Made by a program: the position numbers and the translations under genes. The notes beneath the pieces were generated by a model. The model did no database searches and was not told the DNA's origin. It saw nothing but the letters and a program-made list of their open reading frames with translations. A stretch of 64,000 bases of DNA from Rhizobium sp. CIAT894 (GTDB taxonomy: Bacteria > Pseudomonadota > Alphaproteobacteria > Rhizobiales > Rhizobiaceae): the NCBI RefSeq assembly GCF_000172795.2, contig NZ_CP020947.1, forward strand, positions 2,297,001 through 2,361,000, given 5' to 3'. Each line of letters begins with the position of its first letter. The first letter of the stretch is position 1. Below, piece after piece: positions 49,590-60,344 of this stretch.

Positions 49590-49832
49590 GTGATCAAGGC
49601 TCGTGTCACCGTCACGCTGAAAAACGGCGTTCTCGATCCCCAAGGCAAGGCCATCGAAGGCGCGCTCGGCGCCCTCGGCTTCTCGGGCGTCGGCCATATA
49701 AGACAAGGCAAGGTCTTCGACTTGGAGCTTGAAGGCGCCGACAAGTCGAAGACCGAAGCCGACCTCAAGGCCATGTGCGAAAAACTCCTCGCCAACACGG
49801 TGATCGAGAATTACGCGATCGCGATCGACTGA
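49590..49832 (+). CDS. purS: FGAM synthase subunit PurS
   Basis: 80 residues from a GTG with AGGAAAG upstream. PurS joins PurQ and the small PurL to form FGAM synthetase, where it links ammonia release to the PurL site. Matches: ARVTVTLKNGVLDPQGKAIEGALGALGF and GKVFDLELEG. It lies 15 bp after purC. Confidence 0.94.
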   Translation: MIKARVTVTLKNGVLDPQGKAIEGALGALGFSGVGHIRQGKVFDLELEGADKSKTEADLKAMCEKLLANTVIENYAIAID

Positions 49833-49876
49833 CGATCACGGCCCCGTCATCCGGCGGACTTTGAGGATTTGGCGTC

Positions 49877-50431
49877 ATGATGAAAGCAAAGCTGGAGACG
49901 GAAGTCTCGAAATACATGAGCTATGTTTTGCGTCATGCGCCGGAGGCCGCGGGTTTGACGCTTGATGCCGAGGGCTGGGTATCGTTCGATGCGCTCGAAA
50001 AAGCGGTGGCGACGAAATATGACGTTTCCCGCGCCGATATTATCGAGATTGTCGAAAACAATCCGAAGAAGCGCTTCACCCTCGCTGATAACAGAATTCG
50101 CGCCAATCAGGGTCACACCGTCGATGTCGATCTCGCCTTGAACCCGGTCGAGCCGCCTGCCGCTCTGTTTCACGGCACGTCTCAGACGAACTGGCCGTCG
50201 ATCGAGCGCGAAGGCTTGCAGAAGATGCAGCGGCACCATGTTCATCTCTCGGCGAATGTCGAAACCGCGAAAATCGTCGCAATGCGCCGCAAGGGTAAAC
50301 ATATCATCCTGCGTGTGGATGCGGCCCGCATGTTTTCGGAAGGTCATTCTTTCTTTGTCTCCGACAATGGAGTATGGCTCGCCGAAAGCGTTCCAGTTCA
50401 ATATCTTTCGCTAGACGCAGGGACCCCATGA
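49877..50431 (+). CDS. kptA: KptA/Tpt1-family RNA 2'-phosphotransferase
   Basis: 184 residues. In yeast Tpt1 removes the 2'-phosphate left at a tRNA splice junction, moving it to NAD. The catalytic Arg-His pair is Arg19-His20 ([12 protein letters not shown]), with Arg75 in IRANQGH and one of Arg137/138 in VAMRRKG completing the tetrad; [12 protein letters not shown] and HHVHLSAN also match. Bacterial members retain activity in some cases but lack a known substrate. The gene lies between purS and purQ on the same strand; its stop overlaps the purQ ATG (ATGA), so it is translationally coupled to purine synthesis. Codon use is similar to its neighbours. Confidence 0.93.
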   Translation: MMKAKLETEVSKYMSYVLRHAPEAAGLTLDAEGWVSFDALEKAVATKYDVSRADIIEIVENNPKKRFTLADNRIRANQGHTVDVDLALNPVEPPAALFHGTSQTNWPSIEREGLQKMQRHHVHLSANVETAKIVAMRRKGKHIILRVDAARMFSEGHSFFVSDNGVWLAESVPVQYLSLDAGTP

Positions 50432-51099
50432 AATCAGCCGTCGTTCAACTTCCGGGCCTCAACCGCGACCGCGACATGATCGCCGCCTTGACCAAGATCT
50501 CCGGCAAGGCCCCCGTGACGATCTGGCAGACGGAGACCGAGATCCCCGATGTCGACCTGATCGTCATCCCCGGCGGCTTCTCCTACGGCGATTACCTGCG
50601 CTGCGGCGCCATCGCCGCCCGCATGCCGGTCATGCAGGCGATCATCGACAAGGCGGCAAAGGGCGTGAAGGTGCTCGGCGTCTGCAACGGCTTCCAGATC
50701 CTCGTCGAGGCCGGCCTGCTGCCGGGCGCACTGATGCGCAATGCCTCGCTGAAATTCGTCTGCCGCGAAGTCAAGCTCGAGGTCGTCAATGCCGAGACGG
50801 ACTTCACCCGCGCCTATGCGCGGGGGCAGGTCATCCGCAGCCCGGTCGCTCATCATGACGGCAATTATTTCGCCGATGCAGCCACGCTGGCGGCGATCGA
50901 AGGCAAGGGCCAGGTGGTGTTCCGTTATGCCGAAGGCACCAATCCGAACGGCTCGATCAACGATATCGCCGGCGTGATGAACGAAAAGGGCAATGTGCTC
51001 GGCATGATGCCGCATCCGGAGAACCTGATCGAGGCCGCCCATGGCGGCTCGGACGGCCGTGGCCTCTTTGCCTCGGCGCTCGATGTCATCGCTGCCTGA
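50428..51099 (+). CDS. purQ: FGAM synthase glutaminase subunit PurQ
   Basis: 223 residues. Class I glutamine amidotransferase: [19 protein letters not shown] (front), the nucleophile Cys in [21 protein letters not shown], and the His-Glu pair in [12 protein letters not shown]. It releases ammonia for PurL. The start ATG overlaps the kptA stop and has AGGGA upstream. Confidence 0.96.
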   Translation: MKSAVVQLPGLNRDRDMIAALTKISGKAPVTIWQTETEIPDVDLIVIPGGFSYGDYLRCGAIAARMPVMQAIIDKAAKGVKVLGVCNGFQILVEAGLLPGALMRNASLKFVCREVKLEVVNAETDFTRAYARGQVIRSPVAHHDGNYFADAATLAAIEGKGQVVFRYAEGTNPNGSINDIAGVMNEKGNVLGMMPHPENLIEAAHGGSDGRGLFASALDVIAA

Positions 51100-51130
51100 A
51101 ATCCTTTCATCCGGATCTGGAGCAAGATCG

Positions 51131-51526
51131 ATGCGCCCTCGCCTTTCCGCAAACGCCGCCCTGCTCGCCGCTCTCGCAGCGATCGTCGCCGCCTGCCAGT
51201 CGTCGCCGGCCCCCACAGGTCCGGACCGCGCAGCACTGCCGACGATGGAACGCGTGGCGCTCGGCGCCAATGCCTGCTGGTTCAAATCGGGCGATCCAGC
51301 CTTTGCAGCCTATAAACTCGCGCCGGAACTCAATTCCTTCTCCGGCCGGCCACGTATCCTGCTCGTCCACAAGGGCAGCCCTGAAGCCCGGCCGCTGCTC
51401 GTCGTCCAGGCCGAGGGAAGCCCGTCGCGACTCCAGGCCTTCGGTCCGATGATGTCGGAGCCGGCCGCCGGCCGCATCGCCGCCGACGTCAACCGCTGGT
51501 CTGGCGGCAACAAGGCCTGCAGCTGA
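51131..51526 (+). CDS. Small putative lipoprotein
   Basis: 131 residues. The signal ends at a lipobox (VAAC, Cys about 22). The mature part has two further Cys (ANACWFKSGDPAFAAYKL and NKACS at the end) that may pair. No family recognised; WFKSGDPAF and RILLVHKGSPEARPLLVVQAEG suggest a small beta-rich domain. The ATG has GGAG upstream. Cotranscription with purQ is possible (31 bp gap). Confidence 0.7.
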   Translation: MRPRLSANAALLAALAAIVAACQSSPAPTGPDRAALPTMERVALGANACWFKSGDPAFAAYKLAPELNSFSGRPRILLVHKGSPEARPLLVVQAEGSPSRLQAFGPMMSEPAAGRIAADVNRWSGGNKACS

Positions 51527-51550
51527 TCATCCCAGCTGCAGGAAGCCCGC

Positions 51551-51808
51551 TCAGTCCCAGAAAAACGACTTGCCGATTTCGCGGGCCGCGTCGGACTGCG
51601 ACACCCCGATATCCTTCAGTCCGGCTGCCGTAAGCTCCCTCAACGCACGCCGTCCTTCCCGCTTCTGATGCCCGAGACGAATGGCCGCCCAGATCCGCCC
51701 CAAACGCGTCGTCGCCTCAACTGGCACGTCGGGGAGGATAATTTGCCTCCTATCGTCGTAAGAGACAATTGGTACAATTGGCATTTTTATCTCAGGCAAG
51801 GCAGACAT
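51551..51808 (-). CDS. DUF1127 small protein
   Basis: 85 residues. The C-terminal half is the DUF1127 domain: RRALRELTAAGLKDIGVSQSDAAREIGKSFFWD, where LxDIGxS is the usual mark. DUF1127 proteins are small, basic and in alphaproteobacteria linked to RNA turnover, phosphate and carbon metabolism. The ATG at 51808 has AAGGA upstream. It is divergent from the MocR regulator and its coding start overlaps repeats that may be operator sites, so it is the likely regulated target. Confidence 0.8.
   Translation of the reverse strand: MSALPEIKMPIVPIVSYDDRRQIILPDVPVEATTRLGRIWAAIRLGHQKREGRRALRELTAAGLKDIGVSQSDAAREIGKSFFWD
51765..51781. promoter_or_regulatory. Paired ACAATTGG direct repeats, possible MocR operator
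   Basis: ACAATTGG occurs at 51765-51772 and 51774-51781 (9-bp period). Related copies lie at 51878-51885 (ACAATTGT) and 51893-51901 (ACAAATTGG), at the regulator's own promoter. MocR/GntR proteins often bind paired direct repeats. Overlap with the DUF1127 codons (PIVPIV) could make the pair fortuitous. Confidence 0.4.
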
Positions 51809-51851
51809 TCCAGGATTCCTTTTGGACAACCGTTGGAATTGACTCATACGC

Positions 51852-51896
51852 TTGACTGACACAATGCGCCAATATATACAATTGTCACCATGACAA
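51852..51896 (+). promoter_or_regulatory. Promoter of the MocR gene with operator over the start codon
   Basis: TTGACT (51852-51857), a 17-bp spacer and TATACA (51875-51880) form a good sigma-70 promoter. Transcription would begin near 51887, 3 nt before the ATG, with no ribosome site. TTGTCA-3 nt-TGACAA (51882-51896) straddles the start codon and could be an autoregulatory operator. Confidence 0.55.
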
Positions 51897-53308
51897 ATTG
51901 GCTTCCCGATATTTCCCGCGGTTCCGGACCAGTCTACCTCCGGCTTGCCGACAGCATCGAATCCGCCATATCGACCGGCGCCCTGCCGGCCGGCAGCAAA
52001 TTGCCGCCGCAACGGAACCTCGCCTATGATATCGGCGTGACGATCGGCACGATCGGCCGCGCCTATGCGCTGGTTCACGAGCGCGGTCTCGTCGCCGGCG
52101 AAGTCGGGCGCGGCACTTATGTGCTCAACCGCTCCGAGACGCCGCCGAGTGAACAGATCGATCCGTTGACCATCTCGCTCGGCGGCACCCGCTTCCAGGA
52201 TGCCCCCGCCAACAAGATCCGTTTCGATACGACAGCCGCTCCCGATCTCGGCCAGGGCAAGATCATAGCAGGTATCCTTTCCGAGATCGGCGAACAGCAT
52301 CTCGCGGAAATCTCATCTTATTCCCGGAGTTTTCCGCCGAACTGGTTCGAAGCCGGCCGCCGCTGGCTTGCCCGCAGCGGCTGGACACCGGAGGCCGAAA
52401 ACATCGTGCCGACGCTCGGCGCTCATGCGGCGGCAATTGCCGTCATCGCCGCCGTCTCCGCACCGGGCGACAAGATCGTCTTCGAGAACCTCACCTATAC
52501 GCAGGTCAGCCGCAGCGCTCGCCTTCTCGGCCGCCGCACGCTGACGGTCGAATCCGATGAGATCGGCGTGATCCCCGAGGATTTCGAGCGGGTTTGCCAG
52601 CAGCAGCATCCCAAAGTCGCCTTCCTGATGCCTACCGTTCACAATCCGACGGTGGCGATCATGCCCTATGAACGGCGTGCGGCAATTGCCGGCATTGCCA
52701 GGAAGCACGGCGTCTGGCTGATCGAGGACGATCTCTACGGCGGCATGGCCGACGACGATACGCCGCTCATCGCCTCGCTGGCGCCCGACCGCACCTTCCT
52801 CGTCAATGGCCTGTCGAAATCGGTCGCCGCCGGCGTGCGCGGCGGCTGGGTCGCCTGCCCGCCGCATTTTGCCCAGCGCATCAGGGTGACGCACAGAATG
52901 ATCACCGGCGGCCTGCCCTTCATCCTGGCAGAAACCTGTGCGCGCCTCGTCGAAAGCGGCATGGCGCATGAGATCCGCAAGCAGAGTGTCGAGGAACTCT
53001 CCCGGCGCGTTCGCCTTGTCCGCGAGCAGCTGCAGGGCTTCGATTTCGCATCGCACCCGCATGCGCCCTTCCTCTGGCTGAAACTGCCGGAGCCCTGGAT
53101 GTCGGGCACCTTCAAGAATGCCGCTTTGCGCGACGGCGTGCTCGTCGACGACGAGGACGAATTCAAGGCGGCCCGCGGCGAGAAATCCTATCATCGCGTT
53201 CGCGTCGGCTTCTCTTCGCCGAAGACCAGTCAAGAACTGATCTCCGGCTTGATGATCCTGCGCCGGCTGCTGGAAAATGGCGGTTCTGCCTATGATGGTG
53301 AGATATGA
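51890..53308 (+). CDS. MocR-type transcriptional regulator (GntR-aminotransferase fusion)
   Basis: 472 residues. The N-terminal winged-helix GntR domain (about 10-80) includes SIESAISTGALPAGSKLPPQRNLAYDIGVTIGTIGRAYALVHERGLV. A linker of about 50 residues leads to a type I aminotransferase-fold domain (about 125-470) with the PLP lysine in FLVNGLSKSVAAGVRGGW and PTVHNPTVAIMPYERR. MocR proteins use PLP or an amino compound as effector. The ligand is unknown. Regulon is likely the divergent DUF1127 gene and itself. Confidence 0.92.
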   Translation: MTNWLPDISRGSGPVYLRLADSIESAISTGALPAGSKLPPQRNLAYDIGVTIGTIGRAYALVHERGLVAGEVGRGTYVLNRSETPPSEQIDPLTISLGGTRFQDAPANKIRFDTTAAPDLGQGKIIAGILSEIGEQHLAEISSYSRSFPPNWFEAGRRWLARSGWTPEAENIVPTLGAHAAAIAVIAAVSAPGDKIVFENLTYTQVSRSARLLGRRTLTVESDEIGVIPEDFERVCQQQHPKVAFLMPTVHNPTVAIMPYERRAAIAGIARKHGVWLIEDDLYGGMADDDTPLIASLAPDRTFLVNGLSKSVAAGVRGGWVACPPHFAQRIRVTHRMITGGLPFILAETCARLVESGMAHEIRKQSVEELSRRVRLVREQLQGFDFASHPHAPFLWLKLPEPWMSGTFKNAALRDGVLVDDEDEFKAARGEKSYHRVRVGFSSPKTSQELISGLMILRRLLENGGSAYDGEI

Positions 53309-53429
53309 CCTGTTGCAAATACACGTCATAAATTAGAAAAAGCGCAGGCGTCCACGTCGAGCGCCTTCCCGACTCAACCTTCGTGCTACGTCTTTGTATT
53401 CCCGCCTGACGCGAATCAAAGGACAGCCA

Positions 53430-54008
53430 ATGAGAGTCGATGTCGGAAGAATCGCATTGTGTTTTTTGAGTACGGCGTCACTGGCAGCGGTCGCCGGCAT
53501 CTCGGCTGCAGGCTCTGCAAGTGCCGGCGAGCAAATATTCGACGAACTGCGCTTCGGGGTCTCGACCTCGGTACAATCGGGACATTCCAGGGAAGACGGC
53601 GTCTTTCCCGAAATGACCGTCCTCTTCGATCCTTTCGGATATGAGACCGCCGTCGGCTGGCAGCAGCAGCTGTTGCATCCCCGCGTCCATCTCGGCACCT
53701 CGATCGGCACATCGGGCCAAGCCACCCAATTCTTCACCGGCTTCACCTGGACGGTAGATTTCAACGAGAAGCTTTTTGCCGAAGCCGGCTTCGGCGGCGT
53801 CATCCATACCGGCGATCTCGACGGCGATGGTGACGGCCCGGAACTCGGCTGCCGCCTCCTCTTCCACGAATATGTCGGCACCGGTTACCGTTTTACCCGC
53901 AATTGGAACGTGATGGCCCAGATCGCCCACTCCTCCCATGCCAATCTTTGCGACGGTCCGAACGACGGCATGACGCGCGCCGGCCTGCAGATCGGCTACA
54001 AGTTCTGA
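53430..54008 (+). CDS. PagL-like lipid A 3-O-deacylase
   Basis: 192 residues with a signal peptide (about 1-32, ending GSASA). The mature part has the beta-barrel alternation of PagL: ELRFGVSTSVQSG, WQQQLLHPRVHLGTSIGTSG, FFTGFTWTVDFNEKLFAEAGFGGVIHTG, ending in aromatic GYKF. The catalytic His-x-Ser of PagL is seen in AQIAHSSHANLCDGPNDGMTRAG. PagL sits in the outer membrane and removes a 3-O acyl chain from lipid A. Start set at the ATG with AAGGA 7 nt upstream. Confidence 0.85.
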   Translation: MRVDVGRIALCFLSTASLAAVAGISAAGSASAGEQIFDELRFGVSTSVQSGHSREDGVFPEMTVLFDPFGYETAVGWQQQLLHPRVHLGTSIGTSGQATQFFTGFTWTVDFNEKLFAEAGFGGVIHTGDLDGDGDGPELGCRLLFHEYVGTGYRFTRNWNVMAQIAHSSHANLCDGPNDGMTRAGLQIGYKF

Positions 54009-54035
54009 TCGATTGTCCTTTTTGCTGGAAAAGTC

Positions 54036-54110
54036 TGCCCGCCCCCGTGAACTGCCCCCGAAGTTGGGTGTCCAGCTTCGGGAGTCAGTTCACTGTGTTG
54101 ACGGCGGGCA
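54036..54110. repeat. Long palindrome with IS3-like ends, between pagL-like gene and purL
   Basis: Nested stems TGCCCGCC/GGCGGGCA, GTGAACTG/CAGTTCAC and CCCGAAG/CTTCGGG make a 75-bp near-palindrome with a TTTTCC tail. The inner part (TGAACTGCCCCCGAAG.. and its mirror ..CTTCGGGAGTCAGTTCA) looks like two IS3-family terminal repeats facing each other, with no gene between. It may act as a terminator for the gene before it. Confidence 0.75.
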
Positions 54111-54139
54111 TTTTCCTGTCGCGCGCCGCCGCTACATAA

Positions 54140-56410
<2,271 letters not shown>

Positions 56411-56429
56411 TGCGCAAGGAGTAACGATC

Positions 56430-56663
56430 ATGGCCATGAACCCCGGTGATATCGAAGACATGATCAAGGCCGGGATTCCCGGAGCCAAGGTGACGATCCG
56501 CGATCTGGCCGGCGACGGCGACCACTACGCCGCCGAAGTCGTTGCCGAAGCCTTCCGCGGCAAGAGCCGCGTGCAGCAGCACCAGATGGTCTACGAAGCG
56601 CTGAAGGGCAATATGGGCGGCGTGTTGCACGCGCTGGCGCTGCAGACCTCAGCGCCGGAGTGA
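56430..56663 (+). CDS. BolA-family protein
   Basis: 77 residues with AAGGAG 9 nt before the ATG. BolA fold marks: DIEDMIKAGIPGAKVTIRDLAGDGDHYAAEVVAEAFRGKSRVQQHQMVYEAL, with the conserved Fe-S-linked His32 (GDGDHY) and His67 (GGVLHALALQT). BolA proteins pair with monothiol glutaredoxins to share a [2Fe-2S] cluster; grxD lies 2 kb downstream. It follows purL by 19 bp. Confidence 0.92.
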   Translation: MAMNPGDIEDMIKAGIPGAKVTIRDLAGDGDHYAAEVVAEAFRGKSRVQQHQMVYEALKGNMGGVLHALALQTSAPE

Positions 56664-56860
56664 CATGCCGGCTTCAGCCGGTTGTAGGGGTGAGATACAC
56701 GGACCTGCACCCCAATCTCCCTCATTCCTGTGCTCGGCACAGTGGAGGCAGGCGGCATAACCTACATCAAACACCTGCGAAGGGCTCTTTCTCCCGCCGA
56801 CTGGATCGGCATAAATGCAAATACGTCTCGTCACCCTACCGTTACCGAGCACCACACCCC

Positions 56861-58027
56861 TCAAGCCGGCAGCTTGTCCTGCTCCGCATAGGCAAACACC
56901 GAGGCCGGCATCGGACCCGATGTCATCAGCGTGAAATCGAAGGCCCCCTTCATATCAGGCCCCAGCACATATTGCCGGTGGACGCGCAACTGATCCTTGC
57001 GGATCTTGCGGTAGTGCTCGCGCGTCAGCATCTGCTTGACGCGGATCAGGATCATCTTTGCCGGGGGGGCATCCGCATGGCCGCAGACAGCGACGACCGG
57101 CACCTTGTAGAAATTGATCGAATCCGTCAGGCACTGCACGTCGAGCCAGGAAATCGCCGGACACCGGGCGATCAGTCCGACACGTGCGCGCAGCAGCGTC
57201 GCCGATGACAGCAGCGCGCATTGCAGGATGGCGCTGCCGAGTGTGGCAAACACCACGCGCTTGCCGTTGAAGATCTCCGGCTCCCTCTCCAGCAATATGC
57301 CGATGACATGCGCGGCAACGCTCGACCCCATGCTGTGCGAGGAGATCACATATTCGTCCGCCTCTTCGTCAAACGCTTTGCGCACGGCCGTGGCGCGGTC
57401 TTCCAGCCAATGGTTGAAATCACCGGCGCGGTCCATGCGGCCGAGCGCCACCGCCATTTTCCAATCGGCAAAGAGATGCAGCGTATGAAACCGTTCGGCA
57501 AACGGCAGGAAGGCGAAGACGAAGAAGCAGCACGCCAGCGGTCCGCTCCACAGCATATGCCACGGCGAAAATCCGAGGGCATAGGGCAGCACGGCGATCT
57601 GCGCCGTCAGCGCGATCGCCAGCGCCGTCAGCAGGAACGGAAAGAGGAAGAACAGACCAAAGCGCCAGGCATGCCGGAAATATCCCCGCATGCCGCCTTC
57701 CCGCACGATCTGGGCGAAGCTTCGAAAACCCGCAATGATCTGGCTCGGCGTGCTGCCGCTGCGCAGCCTGCGTACGAGCGTATCGTGATCGGCCATGTGC
57801 ACCCGGCTCTTCGTCCGCCAGCCGGGGGAGCCCTCCGCCCCGCTATTCGTCGTCACCTCGAAACTGAGGGGATCGCTTCCTGTCTCAGACGTCCCGGTCT
57901 CAACCGAATAGCCCCAGACGGCAGCACTCTGCCTGGCAGAGCGTTCGTAGCGCGCCCTGTGGGCAACGCCGTCAAGCGGCTCGAAGCCCGGAAAATGCAG
58001 GACGACCCGCTTCTCGATCAGTTTCAT
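56861..58027 (-). CDS. Membrane-bound alpha/beta-hydrolase-like protein
   Basis: 388 residues from the ATG at 58027, preceded by GGAAGG. The N-terminal KRVVLHFPGFEPLDGVAHRARYERSA resembles a hydrolase front, and SSHSMGSSVAAHVIG carries a G/SxSxG-like nucleophile elbow (Ser). Two adjacent hydrophobic helices (FGLFFLFPFLLTALAIALTAQIAVLPYALGF and LWSGPLACCFFVFAFLPFAE) lie between them. The late DMKGAFDFTLMTSGPMPASVFAYAE is not a known motif. A lipase or depolymerase role at the membrane is a guess. The 190-bp gap to bolA shows a weak hairpin (CCGGCT/AGCCGG near 56668-56681) and a decayed TCATTCCTGTGCTCGGCACAG repeat-like stretch. Confidence 0.7.
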   Translation of the reverse strand: MKLIEKRVVLHFPGFEPLDGVAHRARYERSARQSAAVWGYSVETGTSETGSDPLSFEVTTNSGAEGSPGWRTKSRVHMADHDTLVRRLRSGSTPSQIIAGFRSFAQIVREGGMRGYFRHAWRFGLFFLFPFLLTALAIALTAQIAVLPYALGFSPWHMLWSGPLACCFFVFAFLPFAERFHTLHLFADWKMAVALGRMDRAGDFNHWLEDRATAVRKAFDEEADEYVISSHSMGSSVAAHVIGILLEREPEIFNGKRVVFATLGSAILQCALLSSATLLRARVGLIARCPAISWLDVQCLTDSINFYKVPVVAVCGHADAPPAKMILIRVKQMLTREHYRKIRKDQLRVHRQYVLGPDMKGAFDFTLMTSGPMPASVFAYAEQDKLPA

Positions 58028-58192
58028 TCCACCTTCCAGCCGGCCAAATAGCCGGCATGTTGCGTGCGATCCGGCTGCCGCGCCGCGAATATCGGCGAAA
58101 AAGCAGCTATGGTCTCGAAGCCGTCTTGCTAACCGAACCCTTCCGGAATTCAATAGCGCCCATGTCGTTTCCACCATGAACGGAGGGTTTTT

Positions 58193-58444
58193 GTGGCCGA
58201 TCTTGTCAAAGAATTGATATCAGGCGTCGTCGACAGCGTCCTTAAGGAAATCCTGAAGAAAACCACCGGTCGCGCCACAACGAAGCGCAAGAAGCGTAAA
58301 ACGCGCAGTTCGTCAACAACCGCTGCAGCGCGCAAGCCCGCCTCGACCGCCCGCAAGACCGCCGCGACGACACGCAAGCCCGCCCGCAAACAGCTCAGCA
58401 AGCGCCGAACCGCCGCCGGCCGCAGCCGTCAGCGGCGCAACTGA
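58193..58444 (+). CDS. Small Lys/Arg-Ala-rich basic protein with histone-tail-like C-terminus
   Basis: 83 residues from a GTG at 58193 with GGAGGG 5 nt upstream. Residues 1-22 (ADLVKELISGVVDSVLKEIL) form an amphipathic helix. The rest is built of short repeats like RKTAATTRKPARK, KKRKTRSSSTTAAARKPAS, ending RRTAAGRSRQRRN, with about one third Lys/Arg. It resembles histone H1-like or nucleoid-associated tails of bacteria, but no family was recognised. Its function is unknown; DNA binding is inferred from charge alone. Confidence 0.6.
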   Translation: MADLVKELISGVVDSVLKEILKKTTGRATTKRKKRKTRSSSTTAAARKPASTARKTAATTRKPARKQLSKRRTAAGRSRQRRN

Positions 58445-58628
58445 AATCGAACAGATCCCGGCCTGTCTCGCCCTGCCACCGTCACGCGACGGCAACAATG
58501 CCGGAGTGGTCTGACCAGATTGGTCTTTTTTTGGTTCGGGCGGCTGGAATTCCTGCCGCCGCATGCTATCTAAAGGCAACGATTGAAACGGCGGGCCTTT
58601 AACCCGCCTGTTGAAAGGATCAGGTCCT

Positions 58629-58964
58629 ATGAGCGGCATTCACGAATTCATCGACAACGAAATCAAGAGCAACGACGTCGTCCTCTTCATGAAGGGCACG
58701 CCGCAGTTTCCGCAGTGCGGTTTCTCCGGGCAGGTCGTACAGATCCTCGATTACATCGGTGTCGACTACAAGGGCATCAACGTGCTCGCCGATTCGGAAA
58801 TCCGCCAGGGCATCAAGGATTATTCCAACTGGCCGACGATTCCTCAGCTTTACATCAAGGGCGAGTTCGTCGGCGGCTGTGACATCGTCAGGGAAATGTT
58901 CCAGGCCGGTGAACTGCAGCAGCATCTCCAGGAAAACGGCGTCACCGTGCGCGGCGCCGCCTGA
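58629..58964 (+). CDS. grxD: Monothiol (CGFS) glutaredoxin
   Basis: 111 residues, with the active-site CGFS at 30-33 ([14 protein letters not shown]). Surrounding [37 protein letters not shown] and the glutathione-binding TIPQLYI/GGCD are intact. It carries a [2Fe-2S] cluster shared between two subunits or with BolA, and works in Fe-S delivery, complementing the suf operon. The ATG follows AAAGGATCAGG. Confidence 0.95.
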   Translation: MSGIHEFIDNEIKSNDVVLFMKGTPQFPQCGFSGQVVQILDYIGVDYKGINVLADSEIRQGIKDYSNWPTIPQLYIKGEFVGGCDIVREMFQAGELQQHLQENGVTVRGAA

Positions 58965-58970
58965 TCGGTC

Positions 58971-58990
58971 ACCGGGCGCGTCCGCCCGGT
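58971..58990 (+). terminator. Terminator after grxD
   Basis: ACCGGGCG-4 nt-CGCCCGGT, 8-bp perfect stem (58971-58990) followed by TTCCAATTCT, 6 bp after the grxD stop. Confidence 0.8.
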
Positions 58991-59062
58991 TTCCAATTCT
59001 GTAATCTTGCGTCCGAGGCGCTGCGACCAGCAGCGCCTTAGCCTGTTTATGGGAATTTCATT

Positions 59063-60310
59063 GTGACAGATTCATCACAAGCCGTGTCCGCGGGCCGCCT
59101 GCCCATGGGCAAACGAGAATTCATCGCGCTCGCTGCTTTCCTGATGGCCGTCAACTCGCTGGCGATCGATATCATGCTGCCGGCCTTGCAGCAGATCGGC
59201 GCGAGCCTCGGCGTCGAGAGCGAAAATCATCGTCAGTTCGTCGTGTCCACCTATCTGCTCGGTTTCGGCTGCGCCCAGCTGTTCTATGGTCCGCTGTCCG
59301 ATCGCTTCGGCCGCCGCACGCCGCTTCTGATCGGTCTCGTCGTCTATATCGCTTCCGCCGTCAGCATCGTCTTCGTCCCCTCCTTCGCAGGCCTTCTGGT
59401 GCTGCGCTTCATCCAGGGCATCGGCTCGGCGGCAACCCGCGTCATTACCGTGTCCATCGTACGCGATATCTATGGCGGCCGGCAGATGGCCGAGGTCATG
59501 TCGCTGATCATGATGGTCTTCATGATCGTCCCGGTCATCGCCCCCGGCACCGGCCAGATCGTCATGGTCTTCGGCAACTGGCACCTGATCTTCCTCTTCA
59601 TCGCCGCAATGGCGACGGCTATCGCCGTCTGGGCCTACCTTCGCCTGCCGGAAACCCTGCATCCCGCCAATGTCCGCCCCTTTACCGCCCGCTCGATCTT
59701 CGGCGCCTTCAAGCTGGTTCTGACCAATCGCATCGCCCTCTGCTACACCATCGCCAGCACCTTCATCTTCGGCGCGCTGTTCGGCTTCATCAACTCCGCC
59801 CAGCAGGTCTATGTCGGCATTTATGATCTCGGCGTCTATTTCCCCTTCGCCTTCGCCGGCGTGGCGATCTTCATGTCGCTGTCGTCCTTCTTCAATTCGC
59901 GCTTTGTCGGCAAGCTCGGCATGCGCCGCCTGTCGCACGGCTCGCTCCTTGGCTTTATCGCCATCAACACCATTTGGCTGATCGTCCAGATGGCGAGTTC
60001 CGGGCCGATGCCTTTCGCTCTCTTCATCTCTTTCTTCGGCCTTGCCATGTTCCAGTTCGGCTGGATCGGCTCGAACTTCAACTCGCTCGCCATGGAGCCG
60101 CTCGGCCATGTCGCCGGCACCGCCTCCTCCGTTCTCGGCTTCATGAGCACGGTCGGTGGCGCCCTCATCGGCGCCGGCATCGGCCAGGCCTTCGACGGCA
60201 CCGCGCTGCCGATGGTCGCCGGCTATTTCACCGTGTCGATCATCGGGCTGGTCTTCGTACTGATCGCCGAGAAAGGCCGCCTCTTCCAACAGCAGAACCC
60301 GGCCGCCTGA
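59063..60310 (+). CDS. Bcr/CflA-family MFS exporter, copy 1
   Basis: 415 residues, 12 helices, from a GTG with GGGAA upstream. Drug:H+ antiporter family 1: FLMAVNSLAIDIMLPALQQIG, the helix 2-3 loop GPLSDRFGRRTPLLIG (motif A) and VLRFIQGIGSAATRVITVSIVRDIYGG. Bcr exports bicyclomycin and sulfonamides; substrates here are unknown. A second copy follows 34 bp downstream and is about half identical by eye. Confidence 0.92.
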   Translation: MTDSSQAVSAGRLPMGKREFIALAAFLMAVNSLAIDIMLPALQQIGASLGVESENHRQFVVSTYLLGFGCAQLFYGPLSDRFGRRTPLLIGLVVYIASAVSIVFVPSFAGLLVLRFIQGIGSAATRVITVSIVRDIYGGRQMAEVMSLIMMVFMIVPVIAPGTGQIVMVFGNWHLIFLFIAAMATAIAVWAYLRLPETLHPANVRPFTARSIFGAFKLVLTNRIALCYTIASTFIFGALFGFINSAQQVYVGIYDLGVYFPFAFAGVAIFMSLSSFFNSRFVGKLGMRRLSHGSLLGFIAINTIWLIVQMASSGPMPFALFISFFGLAMFQFGWIGSNFNSLAMEPLGHVAGTASSVLGFMSTVGGALIGAGIGQAFDGTALPMVAGYFTVSIIGLVFVLIAEKGRLFQQQNPAA

Positions 60311-60344
60311 ACGGCCGACTCCTCCGCATCCGGGATATCACCAC

